In this document: positions 42,285-52,618 of the stretch, piece by piece
Layout: the number at the start of each line of letters is the position of its first letter
Numbering within the stretch: the stretch's first letter is position 1
NCBI RefSeq assembly: GCF_009834345.1
Contig: NZ_CP035042.1
Coordinates: 4,030,001 to 4,094,000, forward strand
Direction of reading: 5' to 3'
Origin: Billgrantia tianxiuensis
GTDB lineage: Bacteria; Pseudomonadota; Gammaproteobacteria; Pseudomonadales; Halomonadaceae
Length of the DNA stretch: 64,000 nucleotides
Notes under the pieces: model-generated
What the model saw: the letters and a program-made list of their open reading frames with translations, nothing else
Told to the model about the DNA's origin: nothing
Databases searched by the model: none
Program-made: the position numbers and the translations under genes

Positions 42285-43386
42285 AGCGCGCCTCCGGCGC
42301 CTCGGGCAGCAGCCAGGCGCAGGCGTGCACCTTCTCCAGCAGTTCGGCGTGGCTTTCGGCCACCAGGTTGACGTGGCCGAGCTTGCGCCCGGGGCGCTCG
42401 CTCTTGTCGTAGCGGTGCAGATGGGCATCGGTGATGGCGAGTATCGCCGCCGGGTCGCCCTCCTGGCCGATCACGTTGACCATGCAGGTCGGCTTGCGCG
42501 CCGAGGTGTCGCCCAGCGGCAGGCCCTGGATGGCGCGCAGGTGGTTCTCGAACTGGCTGGTGACGGCGCCGTCCATGGTCCAGTGGCCTGAGTTGTGTAC
42601 CCGCGGCGCCATCTCGTTGGCCAGCAGCTTGCCGTCACGGGTCTGGAACAGCTCCAGGGTCAGCACGCCGACGTAGTCGAGTTCGTCGAGCAGCGCGCGG
42701 ATATAGCCGTCGGCGGTCTGCTGCACCGACTCGTCGAGGTCGGGCATGGGCGCCAGCGAGTAGCGCAGGATGCCGTCGACATGCAGGTTCTCGGCCATGG
42801 GATAGAAAGCCACTTCGCCCTCGCGGCCGCGCACGGCGATGATCGACACCTCGCGCACGAAATCGACGAAGGCCTCGACGATCAGCTTCGGATGATTGAT
42901 CGAACGCCAAGCCTCGGCCGCCTCGCCCGGGTCGCGCAGCACCGCCTGGCCCTTGCCGTCGTAGCCCTCGGTGACCGACTTGGCCACCACCGGCGTGCCT
43001 AGCTCGCGGGCAGCCGCTTCCAATGCCTCGGCGCTCTCCACGATTCGGTAGGCGGGAGTGGGAATGCCCAGGCGGTCGAACAGCGCCTTCTCCTCGGCAC
43101 GGTTCTGGCAGATACGGATCGCCTCGCTCGAGGGATAGACCGGCTTGACCTCCTCGATGGCCTGCACCAGCGCCACGGGCAGGTGCTCGAACTCGTAGGT
43201 GACCAGGTCGACCTTGGCCAGGAAGTCGTCGAGCAGGTGATGCTGGTCGGTGTAGATCATGACATCACCGATCCCGGCGCTGGGGTGGCCGGTGGTGTCG
43301 AGGAAGGTGAAGCGGTTGGCCAGCGGGTAGCCGGCCAGGGCCAGCATGCGGCCGAGCTGGCCGGCACCGAGTACGCCGATGTTCAT
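42268..43386 (-). CDS. purK: N5-carboxyaminoimidazole ribonucleotide synthase
   Basis: A 372-residue ATP-grasp enzyme: GVLGAGQLGRMLALAGYPL at the N-terminus, the ATP-binding SVTEGYDGKGQAVL segment, FVREVSIIAVRG, and the metal residues in NEMAPRVHNSGHW. It makes N5-CAIR from AIR, bicarbonate and ATP in purine synthesis. It lies 11 bases after purE in the same operon. The start at 43386 follows GGAGCG; the open frame continues upstream only as an out-of-frame shadow of purE. Confidence 0.95.
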   Translation of the reverse strand: MNIGVLGAGQLGRMLALAGYPLANRFTFLDTTGHPSAGIGDVMIYTDQHHLLDDFLAKVDLVTYEFEHLPVALVQAIEEVKPVYPSSEAIRICQNRAEEKALFDRLGIPTPAYRIVESAEALEAAARELGTPVVAKSVTEGYDGKGQAVLRDPGEAAEAWRSINHPKLIVEAFVDFVREVSIIAVRGREGEVAFYPMAENLHVDGILRYSLAPMPDLDESVQQTADGYIRALLDELDYVGVLTLELFQTRDGKLLANEMAPRVHNSGHWTMDGAVTSQFENHLRAIQGLPLGDTSARKPTCMVNVIGQEGDPAAILAITDAHLHRYDKSERPGRKLGHVNLVAESHAELLEKVHACAWLLPEAPEARFSFEG

Positions 43387-43397
43387 GGTTCGCTCCT

Positions 43398-43907
43398 TCA
43401 TTCGCTGTCGGGGCGGGGGTCGGGATTGTCGAGCACCGACTGGGTCTGCTCGGCGCGGAACGCCTCCACGGCCGCACGCACCTTGGCATCCTGAAGGCCG
43501 ACGATCTGCGCCGCCAACAACCCGGCATTGGTCGCCCCGGCCTTGCCGATGGCAAGGGTTCCCACGGCGATGCCGCCCGGCATCTGCACGATGGAGAGCA
43601 GCGAGTCCAACCCCTTCAGCGCCTTGGACTCCACCGGTACGCCGAGCACCGGCAGCGCCGTTTGCGAAGCGACCATGCCCGGCAGGTGGGCGGCCCCACC
43701 GGCGCCGGCCACGATCACTTGCAGGCCGCGCCCGGCGGCACTCTTGGCGTAGTCGAACAGCAGGTCCGGCGTGCGATGCGCCGACACCACGCGGGTCTCG
43801 TAGGGCACGCCCAGGCGTTCGAGCATCGCCACGGCGTGCTCCATGACCGGCCAGTCGGACTTCGACCCCATGATCACGCCTACGCGTGGCTGCTCGTTGG
43901 ACTGCAT
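43398..43907 (-). CDS. purE: N5-carboxyaminoimidazole ribonucleotide mutase
   Basis: A 169-residue class I Pur[14 protein letters not shown] at the N-terminus, [24 protein letters not shown] and the [22 protein letters not shown] stretch are all conserved. It converts N5-CAIR to CAIR after PurK. Operon purEK, with purE first. Confidence 0.95.
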   Translation of the reverse strand: MQSNEQPRVGVIMGSKSDWPVMEHAVAMLERLGVPYETRVVSAHRTPDLLFDYAKSAAGRGLQVIVAGAGGAAHLPGMVASQTALPVLGVPVESKALKGLDSLLSIVQMPGGIAVGTLAIGKAGATNAGLLAAQIVGLQDAKVRAAVEAFRAEQTQSVLDNPDPRPDSE

Positions 43908-44028
43908 GTGTGGCTCCCGGAATGGCGCTGAGAATTCGAAGGGCAGGTATTCTAACGGCGCCCGCAGGCGCCGTCATCTTGACCAGTCGGGCAGCCGACC
44001 GTTTCCTGTCGGAAGCGGTCGGCTGCCG

Positions 44029-46050
44029 TCAGGCGGCTCCGCTTCCTGCCGGGTGAGTTTCACGCCGGCTGGCCAGCCAGTTGGCACCGATGGCAACGAT
44101 CATCACCGCCACGCCGGCGGCCTCGACCAGGAAGCTCGGGTAGAACACCGCCACGATCGCGCCGGCAATGGCAATGCGCGGCAACCACGACATGCGGGTG
44201 AATAGGTAGCCCTCCAGTGCCGCGGCAAAGGCTCCCAAGGCGAGTATGGCAATTACGCCGTTCCAGGCCAGCACGTGCAGCGGACCGCCCATGATGATCT
44301 CGGGGTTGAATACCATGAACACCGGGATCAGGTAGAGGCCCTTGGCGAACTTCCACGCTTGCACCCCGGTGGCCATCGGCTTGCTGCCGGCGATAGCCGC
44401 TCCGGCGAAGCCCGCCAGCGCTATCGGTGGTGTGACGTTGGAATCCTGCGAATACCAGAACACCACCAGGTGGGCGATCAGCAGCGGGATGCCGAACTCG
44501 GCAGTCAGCGCCGGCCCCACCAGCACGATCAGCACGATATAACTAGCGGTTACGGGCAAGCCCATGCCTAGGATCAGGCTGGCCAGCAGCACCATCAGCA
44601 GCGCCAGCACGATGTTGCCGCCCGAGAAAGCCATCATCATGGCGGAGAACTTCAGCCCCAGTCCGGTAAGGCCCACCACGCCGACGATGATGCCGGCCAC
44701 GGCACAGGCCATGGACACCGCCACCGCGTTGCGCGCTCCCAGCTCGAGCCCCTCGATCAGCTTGACGACGCCGGCCCACACCACCCGGCCGGTGCTAGCC
44801 AGCGTGACCGGCTGGCCCTGCTGCGGCGCAACGAACAGGAACCAGATGGCATAGCGCAGAGCGGCCACGGCGACCATGGTGATAACCGCATAGAAACCCA
44901 CCCGCATCGGCGACATGTGCATCGCCAGCAGCCAGACAAGCACCGCCAACGGCAGCAGGAAGTGCCAGCCCTCACGCATCACGTCGCGCATCTGCGGCAG
45001 CTCGCTGCGGGGCAGGCCCTGCATGCCCTGCTTCAGGGCGATGATGTGCACGAACAGGTAGACGGTGGCGAAGTACATGATTGCCGGCAGGATGCTGACC
45101 TTGACCACGTCGAGATAAGGCGTGTTGGTGTACTCGGCGATCAGGAAGGCACCGGCCCCCATCAGCGGCGGCATGATCTGGCCGCCGGTGGAAGCGGCGG
45201 CCTCGATACCGCCGGCCTGGTGCGGCTTGTAGCCCAGGCGCTTCATCAGCGGAATGGTGAAAGCCCCGGTGGTCACCACGTTGGCGATGGCGCTGCCCGA
45301 AATCGAGCCCATGCCGGCGGAGGCGATGACCGCCGCCTTGGCCGGACCGCCGCGCTGGCGGCCGGTGGCGGCGTAGGCCATGTCGATGAAGAACTTGCCG
45401 GCGCCGGTGCTCTCGAGGAAGGCGCCGAACAGCACGAAGACGAAGATATAGGTGGCCGCTACGCCCAGCGGCAGGCCGAAGATGCCCTCCTGGCCCAGGT
45501 AGAGCTGACCCACCACACGATCGATGTTGTAGCCACGGTGTCCGAGGATGCCGGGCAGCCATTCGCCCAGCCAGGGCAGCTCGCCACGCGGTCCGGCGAA
45601 GGCATAGACGATCGCCAGCGCACCGATAATGGTCATGCCCAGCCCCACCGCGCGACGGCTGGCTTCCAGCACCGTGATGGTGGCAATGCAGCCGACGATG
45701 ATATCGGTCTGGCTCCAGAACCCGGCGCGACGGATGATCTCGTCCAGGTAGAGCACCAGGTAGCCGCCGGTGATCAGCGCACCGGCGAAGAAGATCGCAT
45801 CGATGGCCCAGCCCAGCACACCGCGTCTGCGATTGGGACCGAAGACGGGAAAGATCAGAAATGCCAGCATCATGATCAGCATCAGGTGGATGCTGCGCTG
45901 ATAGAACAGGCCCAGCGGCTGGATGCCCGCCGAGTAGAGCTGGAATAGCGACAGACCGACGGCGACCAGGGTGATCAACCACAGGATTGGTCGGGGCTGG
46001 ATGGCATTGCCACCGGGTACGGTGACAGGAGGGTTGGCAGATTCGCTCAT
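44029..46050 (-). CDS. TAXI-TRAP transporter fused 4TM/12TM permease
   Basis: A 673-residue membrane protein fusing the small and large TRAP permeases. The N-terminal four spans include LYLDEIIRRAGFW; the C-terminal part has ASAGMGSISGSAIANVVTTGAFTIP, GGQIMPPLMGAGAFLIAEYT, the block MGLPVTASYIVLIVLVGPAL and the Asn/Ser-rich SQDSNVTPPIALAGFAGAAIAGS. It is the transport part of a TAXI system, driven by sodium or protons. Its gene is the third in an operon with the DUF1850 and TAXI binding-protein genes, gaps of 9 and 21 bases. The substrate is unknown; glutamate or other carboxylates are known for TAXI systems. Confidence 0.92.
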   Translation of the reverse strand: MSESANPPVTVPGGNAIQPRPILWLITLVAVGLSLFQLYSAGIQPLGLFYQRSIHLMLIMMLAFLIFPVFGPNRRRGVLGWAIDAIFFAGALITGGYLVLYLDEIIRRAGFWSQTDIIVGCIATITVLEASRRAVGLGMTIIGALAIVYAFAGPRGELPWLGEWLPGILGHRGYNIDRVVGQLYLGQEGIFGLPLGVAATYIFVFVLFGAFLESTGAGKFFIDMAYAATGRQRGGPAKAAVIASAGMGSISGSAIANVVTTGAFTIPLMKRLGYKPHQAGGIEAAASTGGQIMPPLMGAGAFLIAEYTNTPYLDVVKVSILPAIMYFATVYLFVHIIALKQGMQGLPRSELPQMRDVMREGWHFLLPLAVLVWLLAMHMSPMRVGFYAVITMVAVAALRYAIWFLFVAPQQGQPVTLASTGRVVWAGVVKLIEGLELGARNAVAVSMACAVAGIIVGVVGLTGLGLKFSAMMMAFSGGNIVLALLMVLLASLILGMGLPVTASYIVLIVLVGPALTAEFGIPLLIAHLVVFWYSQDSNVTPPIALAGFAGAAIAGSKPMATGVQAWKFAKGLYLIPVFMVFNPEIIMGGPLHVLAWNGVIAILALGAFAAALEGYLFTRMSWLPRIAIAGAIVAVFYPSFLVEAAGVAVMIVAIGANWLASRRETHPAGSGAA

Positions 46051-46059
46051 GCGCGCCTC

Positions 46060-46566
46060 TCAGGGGGTGGAATCAGGGGTGCGCAGGTGGATCGTCACCC
46101 GCTCGCCGGCCGCCAGTTCGCTCAGGCTGGTCCGACGTCCCTCATGCAGCAGTCTATGGTCGACCCTGGCGGAGCCGACCCGTAGTCGATAGCGGTTGCC
46201 GGGCACCGGCTCGTCGATATCCTCGATCCAATAGCCGCCCTGACCGTCCGAAACCTGGCGGCCCCGCCCCGGTACGTGGCCGAGGCCAGCGGCAAAATCC
46301 GGCTGGTGGCTGCGCTCCAGCACCATCTTCCCTTGGTCGTGGCGATAGCAATCCTGCACACGAATGCCCGTTACGGAGTGATTCCACTCCAGGCACCAGC
46401 GTTCGCCCTCCGGCATCGGCAGCGTCACCAGCACATTGCCGTGATCGTCGAGCACTTCCAGGCGCGAAGTATCGGCCCAGGCCGTGACACAGTACAGGGC
46501 CAACACGCAGAAAGTCGCCGGCCCAAGGGCACGGCGACTCCTGCGCAGGTTCGAGGCAAGCATCAT
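46060..46566 (-). CDS. DUF1850 protein of TAXI-TRAP operon
   Basis: A 168-residue exported protein. Signal-like hydrophobic N-terminus (about residues 14-31, ending AWAD), then a DUF1850 core with LEWNHSVTGIRVQDCY and VGSARVDHRLL. DUF1850 genes are nearly always found between TAXI binding protein and fused permease, so it is probably an accessory subunit of the transporter; the biochemical role is not known. Two adjacent ATG codons start it (46566 or 46563). Confidence 0.8.
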   Translation of the reverse strand: MMLASNLRRSRRALGPATFCVLALYCVTAWADTSRLEVLDDHGNVLVTLPMPEGERWCLEWNHSVTGIRVQDCYRHDQGKMVLERSHQPDFAAGLGHVPGRGRQVSDGQGGYWIEDIDEPVPGNRYRLRVGSARVDHRLLHEGRRTSLSELAAGERVTIHLRTPDSTP

Positions 46567-46587
46567 GGATGCCTGACAGGGCGAACC

Positions 46588-47547
46588 TTACGGACGCTGG
46601 TGGTCGGCCACTTCGGCACCCACTTCCTCATAGTAGCGCAGCGCGCCGTCGTGGAAGGGAACCGGAGTGGAGTCGATGCTGAACTCGACGGTGGTGTCGT
46701 TGGCCGCCGGATGCACCGCGATCAGCTCGTCGGTACGCTCGAACAGCAGCTTGGTCAGCTCGTAGGCCAGCTCTTCGTCCATATCGGCGTTGACGACCAG
46801 CACGTTGGGGATGCTGATGGTCCGCACCGCCTCGTCCATGCCTTCGTACATGCCGGCGCGCAGCTCGTATGGCGCGAAGACCGGCTCGGCCTCGCGGGCG
46901 TTCTCGATCTCTTCATCGGAGAAGCCGATCAGGCGAATGTCGCGCGTGGCAGCCAGGTTGAGGATCGAGCTGGTGGGCGGTCCCACGCTCCAGAAGCCCG
47001 CGTCGATGTCACCGTCGCGGATGGCGTCGGCGGTCTCGTTGAAGTTCAGGCGTTGCGGCGTGAAATCGTCATAGGTGATGCCGTTGGCCTCCAACAGGGC
47101 ACGCGCGTTGAGCTCGGTGCCGCTGCCCGGCGCGCCGACGGAGACGCGCTTGCCCTTGAGATCCTCAAGCGACTGGATGTCGGAATCGGCCAGGGTGACA
47201 AGCTGCACCGCGTTGGGATAGACCGACGCCAGGGCGCGGGTGTTCTCGATCTGGCGACCTTCGAAGTCGCCGGAGCCGCTGTAGGCCTGGTAGGCGGTAT
47301 CGGCCAGCACCAGCGCCAGGTCGGCGTCACCGCGCATGATCAGGCCCATGTTCTCCACCGAGGCGCCGGTGACCTCCGCCGTGGCGCTGGCTCCCTCGAT
47401 GTGGTTGTTGATCATCTCGGCAAGACCGCCGCCGATCGGATAGTAGACGCCGCCGGTGCCGCCAGTGGCGATCGAGAGCTGCTGGGCAGCGGCCAGGGGG
47501 GCCGTGGCCATCAGCGAAGCGGCCGCGACATATTTGAGAGCGCGCAT
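46588..47547 (-). CDS. TAXI-family TRAP substrate-binding protein
   Basis: A 319-residue binding protein. Signal peptide ends AAAQQ at about residue 20, then the TAXI hallmark LSIATGGTGGVYYPIGGGLAEMI. Further blocks are MGLIMRGDADLALVLAD, GKRVSVGAPGSGTELNAR and the aromatic-acid site around DAGFWSVG. It delivers the substrate to the fused permease. The start at 47547 has GGAGGAG eight bases upstream; the longer open frame upstream lacks coding character. First gene of the operon, so its promoter lies in the 295 bases up to the HTH gene, where no specific element was recognised. Confidence 0.92.
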   Translation of the reverse strand: MRALKYVAAASLMATAPLAAAQQLSIATGGTGGVYYPIGGGLAEMINNHIEGASATAEVTGASVENMGLIMRGDADLALVLADTAYQAYSGSGDFEGRQIENTRALASVYPNAVQLVTLADSDIQSLEDLKGKRVSVGAPGSGTELNARALLEANGITYDDFTPQRLNFNETADAIRDGDIDAGFWSVGPPTSSILNLAATRDIRLIGFSDEEIENAREAEPVFAPYELRAGMYEGMDEAVRTISIPNVLVVNADMDEELAYELTKLLFERTDELIAVHPAANDTTVEFSIDSTPVPFHDGALRYYEEVGAEVADHQRP

Positions 47548-47842
47548 GAGTCTCCTCCGTCCTGAAACCGGATCGTTTATGGTTGTTCCTGGAACGCACC
47601 GGGGAAACCGGTCGTTTACCTGACAAAAGCTAGCACGCCCCTGCACTGAGAGGCTAATCGATAGTTTCTACGTTCTGAAGGATTTTCGGCAATCCCACCA
47701 AGGTCGGTTTAGCCCGACAGGCCGTCGGGGCGTGCACTGAGCAGCATGCGTCGCAGCGTCACGAAAAAGTCGCGAATCGGCACTGGCAAAATTGCCGAAA
47801 TGCCCCCATGATGTGGTTGTCGCAACCGCCCACTGGAGAATC

Positions 47843-48123
47843 ATGAGTACGGCACGACACACTTCCAACGCGGAACCTCTCGACCCCCGCGAAGTTGCCC
47901 TGACCTCGATGTCAGGGATTTGGAAAAGCGCACACGCCTGATGCGCATCGTTACACGGCTCATCGCCGTATCCGACCTCGGCTGCCGCGAGATCGCTCGC
48001 CGCGCCGGACTTCCGGCACAGAAGATCAGCGATCTGCTGGCCGGCCGCCTCGAGCATCTCTCGCTCGATGAGCTACGCCTCGTCTATCACACCATCGATC
48101 CGGAAGGCGCCTTGAACTACTAG
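47843..48123 (+). CDS. Small XRE/HTH_37-like DNA-binding protein, probable frameshift near the 5' end
   Basis: The 3' part is a clear helix-turn-helix: LGCREIARRAGLPAQKISDLLAGR then LSLDELRLV, in a frame that opens at a TTG at 47920 (67 residues). A well-spaced GGAG-ATG lies at 47843 in another frame. Adding one C to CCCCC (47884-47888) would join them into a 93-residue protein ending its N-terminal arm in DLDVRDLEKR, which resembles the helix preceding HTH_37 domains of HigA-type antitoxins. No toxin gene is adjacent. If unrepaired, a 67-residue protein from the TTG or a shorter one from the ATG at 47941 could still be made. A strong terminator follows. Confidence 0.5.
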
Positions 48124-48160
48124 GGCCGCCGGGTTCCCGTTGTGATTGGCTCAGACACAT

Positions 48161-48192
48161 CGACGCCTCGTCCAAGGACGAGGCGTCGTTTT
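48161..48192. terminator. Strong terminator after the HTH gene
   Basis: Thirteen-base perfect stem CGACGCCTCGTCC / GGACGAGGCGTCG (48161-48173, 48176-48188) with a two-base loop, followed by TTTT on the + strand. It separates the HTH gene from the convergent small gene at 48219. Confidence 0.88.
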
Positions 48193-48218
48193 GACGCCGC
48201 CAGAGAAAACGGCGGCAC

Positions 48219-48407
48219 TCAGTTCTCACGCTGCTCGAATGCCTCGGCGGCCTGAATGGCCTCCCTCTGAGTCTCGTGCTCGGAGACGACCACCTCGTTG
48301 TCGGGATCCGATTCGTCGACTACGTTCCAGCCGATTACCGTCTGGTTGAGGTCGCTCGCCTCGTAGATGGGTTCCACCCGCGCCTGCTTGTTGCTCGCCT
48401 TTTTCAT
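48219..48407 (-). CDS. Small acidic protein of unknown function
   Basis: A 62-residue protein with an excellent ribosome site (GGGAGG, seven bases before the ATG at 48407). A basic N-terminus (MKKASNKQARVE) leads into a single small alpha/beta unit: VIGWNVVDESDPDNEVVVSE and TQREAIQAAEAFEQ. The sequence pattern (Trp-Asn-Val-Val followed by an Ala-rich helix) recalls small DUF2188-like proteins, but I do not assign it. It is monocistronic, convergent with the HTH gene. Confidence 0.65.
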   Translation of the reverse strand: MKKASNKQARVEPIYEASDLNQTVIGWNVVDESDPDNEVVVSEHETQREAIQAAEAFEQREN

Positions 48408-48530
48408 AGGACCTCCCTGAGCGTTGCGATTGGACTCGTCTCGCACGGTGCGGCACCCCGCATCCGTACTCGATCAAGCTAGCCAAGCTCTGCCGGAAAG
48501 CCAAACGGGGCCTCCTGGCACTTGGTTCTT

Positions 48531-48547
48531 GGCTCATGGCTCATGGC

Positions 48548-48557
<10 letters not shown>
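48531..48557. repeat. Heptamer repeat over the ilvD stop codon
   Basis: GGCTCAT occurs three times in a row (48531-48551) and a fourth time as GGCTCCT. On the coding strand the unit contains the ilvD stop, so the terminal codon sequence is repeated beyond the gene, much like the array after the cytochrome b5/FMN gene. Confidence 0.6.
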
Positions 48558-50239
<1,682 letters not shown>

Positions 50240-50304
50240 GGGGCGCTCTCCGTTTCGGTTACGCACCCCTGAGGTTGGTCGTTATGGCGCCTTCTGGCAA
50301 ATGC

Positions 50305-51693
50305 TCAGACGGTGCGCGGCATGGCGCGGGGCTTGAGCCAGGCGATCGTCAGGCTGACCAGAGTCGAAGCCACCAGTGCCCCGAGGAAGGGCGGCAGCGT
50401 GGGAATGCTATCGGGAAAGCTCGCCGCCAACACACCCGCCGCAGCGCTGCCGTATGCCACCCAGCCCGGCAGAATCGCGCCGAGCATGCCCGCCACGCCT
50501 CCCGCCACTGCCGCCAGCGGCGTCATACGCTGCCACAGTCCCAGCAGCACCGGCACCACGATGGCGGCACACAGCAGATCGGCGATCAGGAACAGCCGCA
50601 GCACCGAGAGCCCTTGCAGCGCCACGATCACCACCGGCACCATCAGCACCACGGTGACCAGCCGCGCCGCACCGATGGATAACCCTCGCCTGCCCGACCC
50701 CGCCACCGCCAGCGAAGCAATACCGTTCTGCAGGGTATCGACGCTGGAGGCGACCAGAGTGACCGCCAGTACCAGGGCCGGCAACGCCAGCCAACCCGGC
50801 GCTTCGGCCAACAGGGCAAAGAAGGGAATCGGCGGCTCGCCGAGCGACACGCCACTCATCGCCGCCAACATGCCAAGCCCACCCACCAGGGCGACCACCG
50901 CCACGGTGGTCGCCCCGCCCAGCCAGGCACCGCGGTTGAGGGCACGCTCGTCGCGAGCCGCCCAGACCCGCTGCCAGTAACCTTGATGGAACAGGTTGGC
51001 CGCGGTCACGGCGATGATCAGCGTCAGCGCCACGCCCAGCGCGCTGCCGACGGGAATGGCCGGCAAGGCCGCCTGGACAGGCATTTCGGGCAGGCGTACG
51101 AGCGCCACGCCGCCCACCACCAGCAACAACACGATCAGCAGCCAGGCCTGCCAGCGATCCGTGGCCAGGCTCGCACGCAGCCCACCGATGGCGGTATAGA
51201 GCAGCGTGGTCACGGCCACGCCGATCACCACCAGCGCGGGGGGCACGTCGGAAAGCAGCGCGGTGATCGCCCCGATGGCGGTCAGTTCGGCGGCAAGAAA
51301 GCAGGCCATGTAGAGAATCGAGATCAGCGATACCCAGCGGCGCACGCCGGCGCCGTAGCACGCCTCGGCGAACTCGCCGATGCTGCGCCCTTCAGGCAGG
51401 TGGCGACGAATCGCGGGGCCGTAGAGCCCCAGCACGATGAACGGCAGCGCTGAACCGATGGCGTAGCCCGCCAGCGCCACCGGGCCGACGAAGGCACCGA
51501 TCTCCGGCGGCGCGAAGAGGATCCATGCTCCCATCCCAGAAGCCAGGAACGACAACCCCAAGGTCGAGGCAGACTGGGAATTGCGGGCGGTGACGTAGTC
51601 GTCGAGGGGGCCGTCGGCCCGGCGAGCCCGCAGGCCCAGTAGCGCAAAGCATAGCAGCGCCGCGCCGAGTACGGCAGACGTCAGGTATGACAT
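50305..51693 (-). CDS. Sodium:solute symporter under TPP riboswitch (ThiV-like, probable thiamine-related uptake)
   Basis: A 462-residue SSS-family transporter of about 13 spans. The N-terminus has DDYVTARNSQSASTLGLSFLA, the typical opening of the family, then SDVPPALVVIGVAVTTLLY and the Asn/Ser sodium-site region GVSLGEPPIP and ASSVDTLQNG. A TPP riboswitch immediately upstream covers its ribosome site, so the cargo is probably thiamine, its pyrimidine (HMP) or another precursor; SSS transporters under this riboswitch are known as ThiV. The ATG at 51693 has GGAGG nine bases before it, inside the riboswitch. Confidence 0.88.
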   Translation of the reverse strand: MSYLTSAVLGAALLCFALLGLRARRADGPLDDYVTARNSQSASTLGLSFLASGMGAWILFAPPEIGAFVGPVALAGYAIGSALPFIVLGLYGPAIRRHLPEGRSIGEFAEACYGAGVRRWVSLISILYMACFLAAELTAIGAITALLSDVPPALVVIGVAVTTLLYTAIGGLRASLATDRWQAWLLIVLLLVVGGVALVRLPEMPVQAALPAIPVGSALGVALTLIIAVTAANLFHQGYWQRVWAARDERALNRGAWLGGATTVAVVALVGGLGMLAAMSGVSLGEPPIPFFALLAEAPGWLALPALVLAVTLVASSVDTLQNGIASLAVAGSGRRGLSIGAARLVTVVLMVPVVIVALQGLSVLRLFLIADLLCAAIVVPVLLGLWQRMTPLAAVAGGVAGMLGAILPGWVAYGSAAAGVLAASFPDSIPTLPPFLGALVASTLVSLTIAWLKPRAMPRTV

Positions 51694-51695
51694 GT

Positions 51696-51786
51696 CGCAC
51701 TTCCTCCGCCGGCATGAACCGGATCAGGTTCCAGGGTCAGCGTAGGCGCTCTCTCAGCCTCGCCGCAGCGAGACTCCCCTGGCGAC
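51696..51786 (-). promoter_or_regulatory. TPP riboswitch (THI element)
   Basis: Read on the minus strand, the conserved parts of the THI box appear in order: GGGGAGTC at the 5' side, GGCTGAGAG (CTGAGA at 51757-51752), GACCCTGGAACCTGATC (ACCTGATC at 51729-51722), GGTTCATGCCGGCG, and a 3' GGAGGAAGTGCG. The 3' strand of P1 includes the GGAGG ribosome site of the symporter gene (51707-51703), nine bases ahead of its ATG. TPP binding would hide the site, so repression is probably at translation. The pattern is nearly consensus throughout. Confidence 0.95.
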
Positions 51787-51915
51787 AGTGAATGAATTTT
51801 TCTTCGCAAGGCTCAAGCTGGCCCCATACGGGCCGATATGACCTCGAGCCCCTGGAATGATATAACTGATATAACAGCGAAAAAACCAGACACTCCTCCC
51901 CGCAGGGAACCTGTC

Positions 51916-52602
51916 ATGCCATTCAGCGAAGCCAAGGAACACGCCCCAGGGCGCCTTCATCACATCTTTGCCGACCCCTACTCCGCTTTCGACAACCTGG
52001 CCGTCGAGCGCCAGTTGCACCTGCGGGTCGCACTGCAGGCGCTGGTCTGCGAGCCATTGGCTGGCGGCCATCTGACGCTGCGCGTCATCCATGGCTGGGA
52101 GAACGGAGGCTTCGACCCGGCCGACCTGGCCCATAGCGACAAGCGCATTGCCTCACTCGACGAACTCGATCGGGTGCGCCTGCACTTCCAGCAGGCCTTC
52201 GAGAAAGCCGCCCCATTACCGCATGACGAGACGTCGTTGCTGGCCGGGCCGCTGGCCGAGGCCATCGCTGCCGCCGAGGCCAAAGGGCAGGTGCTCGACG
52301 AAGAGACGCGCACCATTCCCGCCCGCTGGCCCGCCTTCGAGCGTGGCCTTTCGCTGTACACCTTCTTCAAGGTCTATCACCGCCTGACTTACGGCGAGGA
52401 CGACAGCTACCGCTCGATCCACTGCCAAACACCGGATGGCGCTCGCGAGATTCACGAGTTCCATCTCGAGGAGGGCGAGTTCGCCGTGGTGTGCCCCGCC
52501 GAGGGCGCATCCGGTGACAGCGTACTCGTTCTACACGTCAGCCAGCTCGAGCCGGTACTGATGCTGTTGGAGGCGTGCCGCCACCTGGCCCCTACACGCT
52601 GA
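51916..52602 (+). CDS. Conserved-looking protein of unknown function
   Basis: A 228-residue soluble protein. I do not recognise a family. It opens MPFSEAKEHAPGRLHHIFADPYSAFDNL in three readable pieces; residues 30-60 form a mixed strand-helix block, about 85-150 is helical and acidic, and 150-225 alternates strands (YRSIHCQTPDG, REIHEFHLEEG, SVLVLHVS). There is no signal peptide or membrane span. The ATG at 51916 has AGGGAA upstream; the frame is also open from 51838. It is divergent from the TPP-controlled symporter and followed by a convergent AhpD-like gene. Confidence 0.6.
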   Translation: MPFSEAKEHAPGRLHHIFADPYSAFDNLAVERQLHLRVALQALVCEPLAGGHLTLRVIHGWENGGFDPADLAHSDKRIASLDELDRVRLHFQQAFEKAAPLPHDETSLLAGPLAEAIAAAEAKGQVLDEETRTIPARWPAFERGLSLYTFFKVYHRLTYGEDDSYRSIHCQTPDGAREIHEFHLEEGEFAVVCPAEGASGDSVLVLHVSQLEPVLMLLEACRHLAPTR

Positions 52603-52618
52603 GCCCTCGCTTCTCTTC

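Noticed and set aside
43387..43977. N-terminal extension of purK frame
   Set aside because: It reads through purE out of frame; PurK begins at its nucleotide-binding motif at 43386.
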